The notes under the pieces: generated by a model
The model's input: only the letters and a program-made list of their open reading frames with translations
Databases searched by the model: none
What the model was told of the DNA's origin: nothing
In this document: positions 62,457 to 64,000 of the stretch, piece by piece
Numbering within the stretch: position 1 is the first letter of the stretch
Layout: each line of letters starts with the position of its first letter
Program-made: the position numbers and the translations under genes
Assembly (NCBI GenBank): GCA_965247915.1
Contig: OZ252048.1
Span: 1,736,001-1,800,000, forward strand
Direction of reading: 5' to 3'
DNA: 64,000 nt
DNA from: JAKZRT01 sp965247915
Lineage (GTDB): Bacteria > Pseudomonadota > Alphaproteobacteria > Rhodobacterales > Rhodobacteraceae

Positions 62457-64000
62457 ATGCCCATCTTCAGAAACAAGGCCGATATCACCGCGATTGAAGA
62501 CCAAATGCCGTGGGAAGACCGGAACCTGCCCGCGACGATGTACGGGTTTCTGACCAGCACCCGCGACCGGTTCCCCGACCGGCCCGCCATCAGCTACCAG
62601 CTTTTGTCCGGCCCCAAAGACAAAGCCGAAACCCTGACATGGACCGAACTGCACGCGCTGACCACGCAAACGGCGAACCTCATCCGCTCGCTTGGGGTGG
62701 GCGAAGGCGATGTGGTCGCCTATCTTATGCCCAACTGCAACGAGACCGTTCTGGCGCTGGTGGGCGGCATGGTCGCGGGTATCGTCAACCCGATCAATCC
62801 GCTTTTGGAACCCGACCAGATCGCCGCCATTCTGCGCGAAACAGGTGCCAAGGTTCTGGTGACCCTCAAGGCCTTCCCCAAGGCCGAGGTTGCGGGCAAG
62901 GCGGCCAGCGCATTGACCATGGCGCCCAATGTCACGACTGTGCTCGAGGTTGACCTGAACCGCTATCTGACCCCGCCAAAATCATGGATCGTGCCGCTGT
63001 TGCGGCCCAAGATCACGGTCACGCACAAGGCCCAGGTGCTTGATTTCAACGCTGAAATTGCCAAACACCCCGGCGACCGGCTAACCTTTGACGACAGCGC
63101 CGGTGACCGGGTCGCGGCGTATTTTCACACCGGTGGCACCACAGGCATGCCCAAGGTGGCCCAGCACAGCTATCAGGGGATGATCTATAACGGCTGGCTC
63201 GGCCATACGCTGTTGTTCGACGAGACCGACAACATCATCTGTCCATTGCCGCTCTTCCACGTATTCGCGGTGCATGTGATCCTGATGGCGATGATCGCCT
63301 CGGGCGCGCATGTGGTCTTCCCGACGCCTGCGGGATACCGGGGCGAGGGCGTTTTCGACAATTTCTGGAAGCTGATCGACCGCTGGAAGATCAGCTTTAT
63401 TATCACTGTTCCGACCGCGATAGCGGCGTTGATGCAACGTCCCGTTGATGCCGATGTGTCGTCGGTCAAGAAAGCATTTTCCGGATCGGCCCCGCTGCCG
63501 TTGGAATTGTTCCGTCGCTTTGAAAAGGCGACGGGAGTCGAGGTTATCGAAGGTTACGGCCTGACCGAGGCCACTTGCCTGGTCTCGGTTAACCCGGTCG
63601 ATGGCGAAAAAAGAGTCGGTTCGGTCGGGCTGCCGCTGCCCTATTGTGACGTGCGGATTCTCATGGAAACGCCCGAAGGACCGCGCGACTGCGGCGTCGA
63701 TGAGGTCGGCGAGATATGCGTTTCGAATTATGGGGTTCTGCCCGGCAACACCTATACCGAGGCCGACAAAAACCGCGACCTGTTCTATGACCAGAAATAC
63801 CTGCGCACCGGCGATCTGGGGCGCATCGACGAGGACGGCTATCTCTGGATCACCGGCCGCGCCAAGGATTTGATTATCCGGGGTGGGCACAATATCGACC
63901 CGGCGCAGATCGAAGAGGCGCTGATGGGGCACCAGGCCATCGCCTTTGTCGGGGCCATCGGCCAGCCCGACGAACACGCCGGCGAACTGCCCTGCGCTTT
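62457..64000 (+). CDS. Acyl-CoA synthetase (AMP-binding), runs off the window
   Basis: An open frame from ATG 62457 (MPIFRNKADITAIEDQMPWE) to the window edge, at least 514 residues. AMP-binding motifs are FHTGGTTGMPKVAQHSYQGM, EGYGLTEATCLVSVN and YLRTGDLGRIDEDGYLWITG. It is a long- or medium-chain fatty acyl-CoA or CoA-ligase type enzyme. The C-terminus lies beyond the window. Confidence 0.9.
   Translation, partial: MPIFRNKADITAIEDQMPWEDRNLPATMYGFLTSTRDRFPDRPAISYQLLSGPKDKAETLTWTELHALTTQTANLIRSLGVGEGDVVAYLMPNCNETVLALVGGMVAGIVNPINPLLEPDQIAAILRETGAKVLVTLKAFPKAEVAGKAASALTMAPNVTTVLEVDLNRYLTPPKSWIVPLLRPKITVTHKAQVLDFNAEIAKHPGDRLTFDDSAGDRVAAYFHTGGTTGMPKVAQHSYQGMIYNGWLGHTLLFDETDNIICPLPLFHVFAVHVILMAMIASGAHVVFPTPAGYRGEGVFDNFWKLIDRWKISFIITVPTAIAALMQRPVDADVSSVKKAFSGSAPLPLELFRRFEKATGVEVIEGYGLTEATCLVSVNPVDGEKRVGSVGLPLPYCDVRILMETPEGPRDCGVDEVGEICVSNYGVLPGNTYTEADKNRDLFYDQKYLRTGDLGRIDEDGYLWITGRAKDLIIRGGHNIDPAQIEEALMGHQAIAFVGAIGQPDEHAGELPCA

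Overview
The window is high-GC chromosomal DNA from an alphaproteobacterium, most likely a Rhodobacterales (roseobacter-type) strain. The clues are TRAP transporter genes, an L21 with a long C-terminal extension, class I LysRS, a ScfR-type regulator, a chpT gene, DUF3553 and olsBA. Housekeeping genes and short operons dominate, but mobile DNA and gene decay are unusually heavy.

Layout: 1-2353 TRAP operon dctPQM; 2372-2461 tRNA-Ser(CGA); 2594-6937 a run of decaying genes (EamA transporter, small membrane protein, wHTH/TPR regulator) around an intact tautomerase; 6984-11143 an IS1-family transposon carrying cargo, including an XRE-ImmA gene that is itself split by an IS5 element; 11316-16918 rplU-rpmA, lysE, GNAT, then obgE-proB-proA; 17027-18150 an IS110 element with a legible bridge RNA; 18258-33939 a 13-kb segment between two inverted IS3 copies, with the two halves of chpT left at opposite ends. 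Inside that segment lie an ATPase gene, an unknown lipoprotein operon, metA, a TetR gene, rplM-rpsI, a thioesterase, an M32 peptidase, ctaA, trmJ, a TfoX-N gene, thiE, olsBA and DUF3553. From 33937: a truncated collar-like protein, acs, a broken branched-chain amino-acid-type ABC operon (livG frameshift, livK split by IS1595), scfR, a response regulator, and an SSS-type histidine kinase with two internal stops. From 48 kb: IS66 fused to an IS110 remnant, gntR, DUF5665, PilZ, another IS3-family element and an outer-membrane protein fragment. The end holds an ABM monooxygenase, a HugZ-like protein, a beta-helix protein, DUF4864, lysS, terB, an ABC exporter and an acyl-CoA synthetase that runs off the edge.

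Three results stand out. (1) The IS110 left end folds on paper into two internal loops whose bases match the element's own ends and its insertion site, as expected for a bridge RNA; an identical 166-bp left end is present at 50210-50375 beside the same target motif. (2) chpT, the phosphotransferase of the CckA-ChpT-CtrA relay, was cut by an IS3 insertion and its halves were then separated by inversion; removing one GAA duplication restores the frame exactly. (3) An IS1-family element with an 8-bp target duplication carries several non-transposase genes. Three IS-split genes (XRE-ImmA, chpT, livK) rebuild in frame across their target duplications. Together with at least five internal stops, three single-base frameshifts and an 11-bp duplication, this suggests recent IS expansion and relaxed selection, though some single-base lesions could be sequencing errors.
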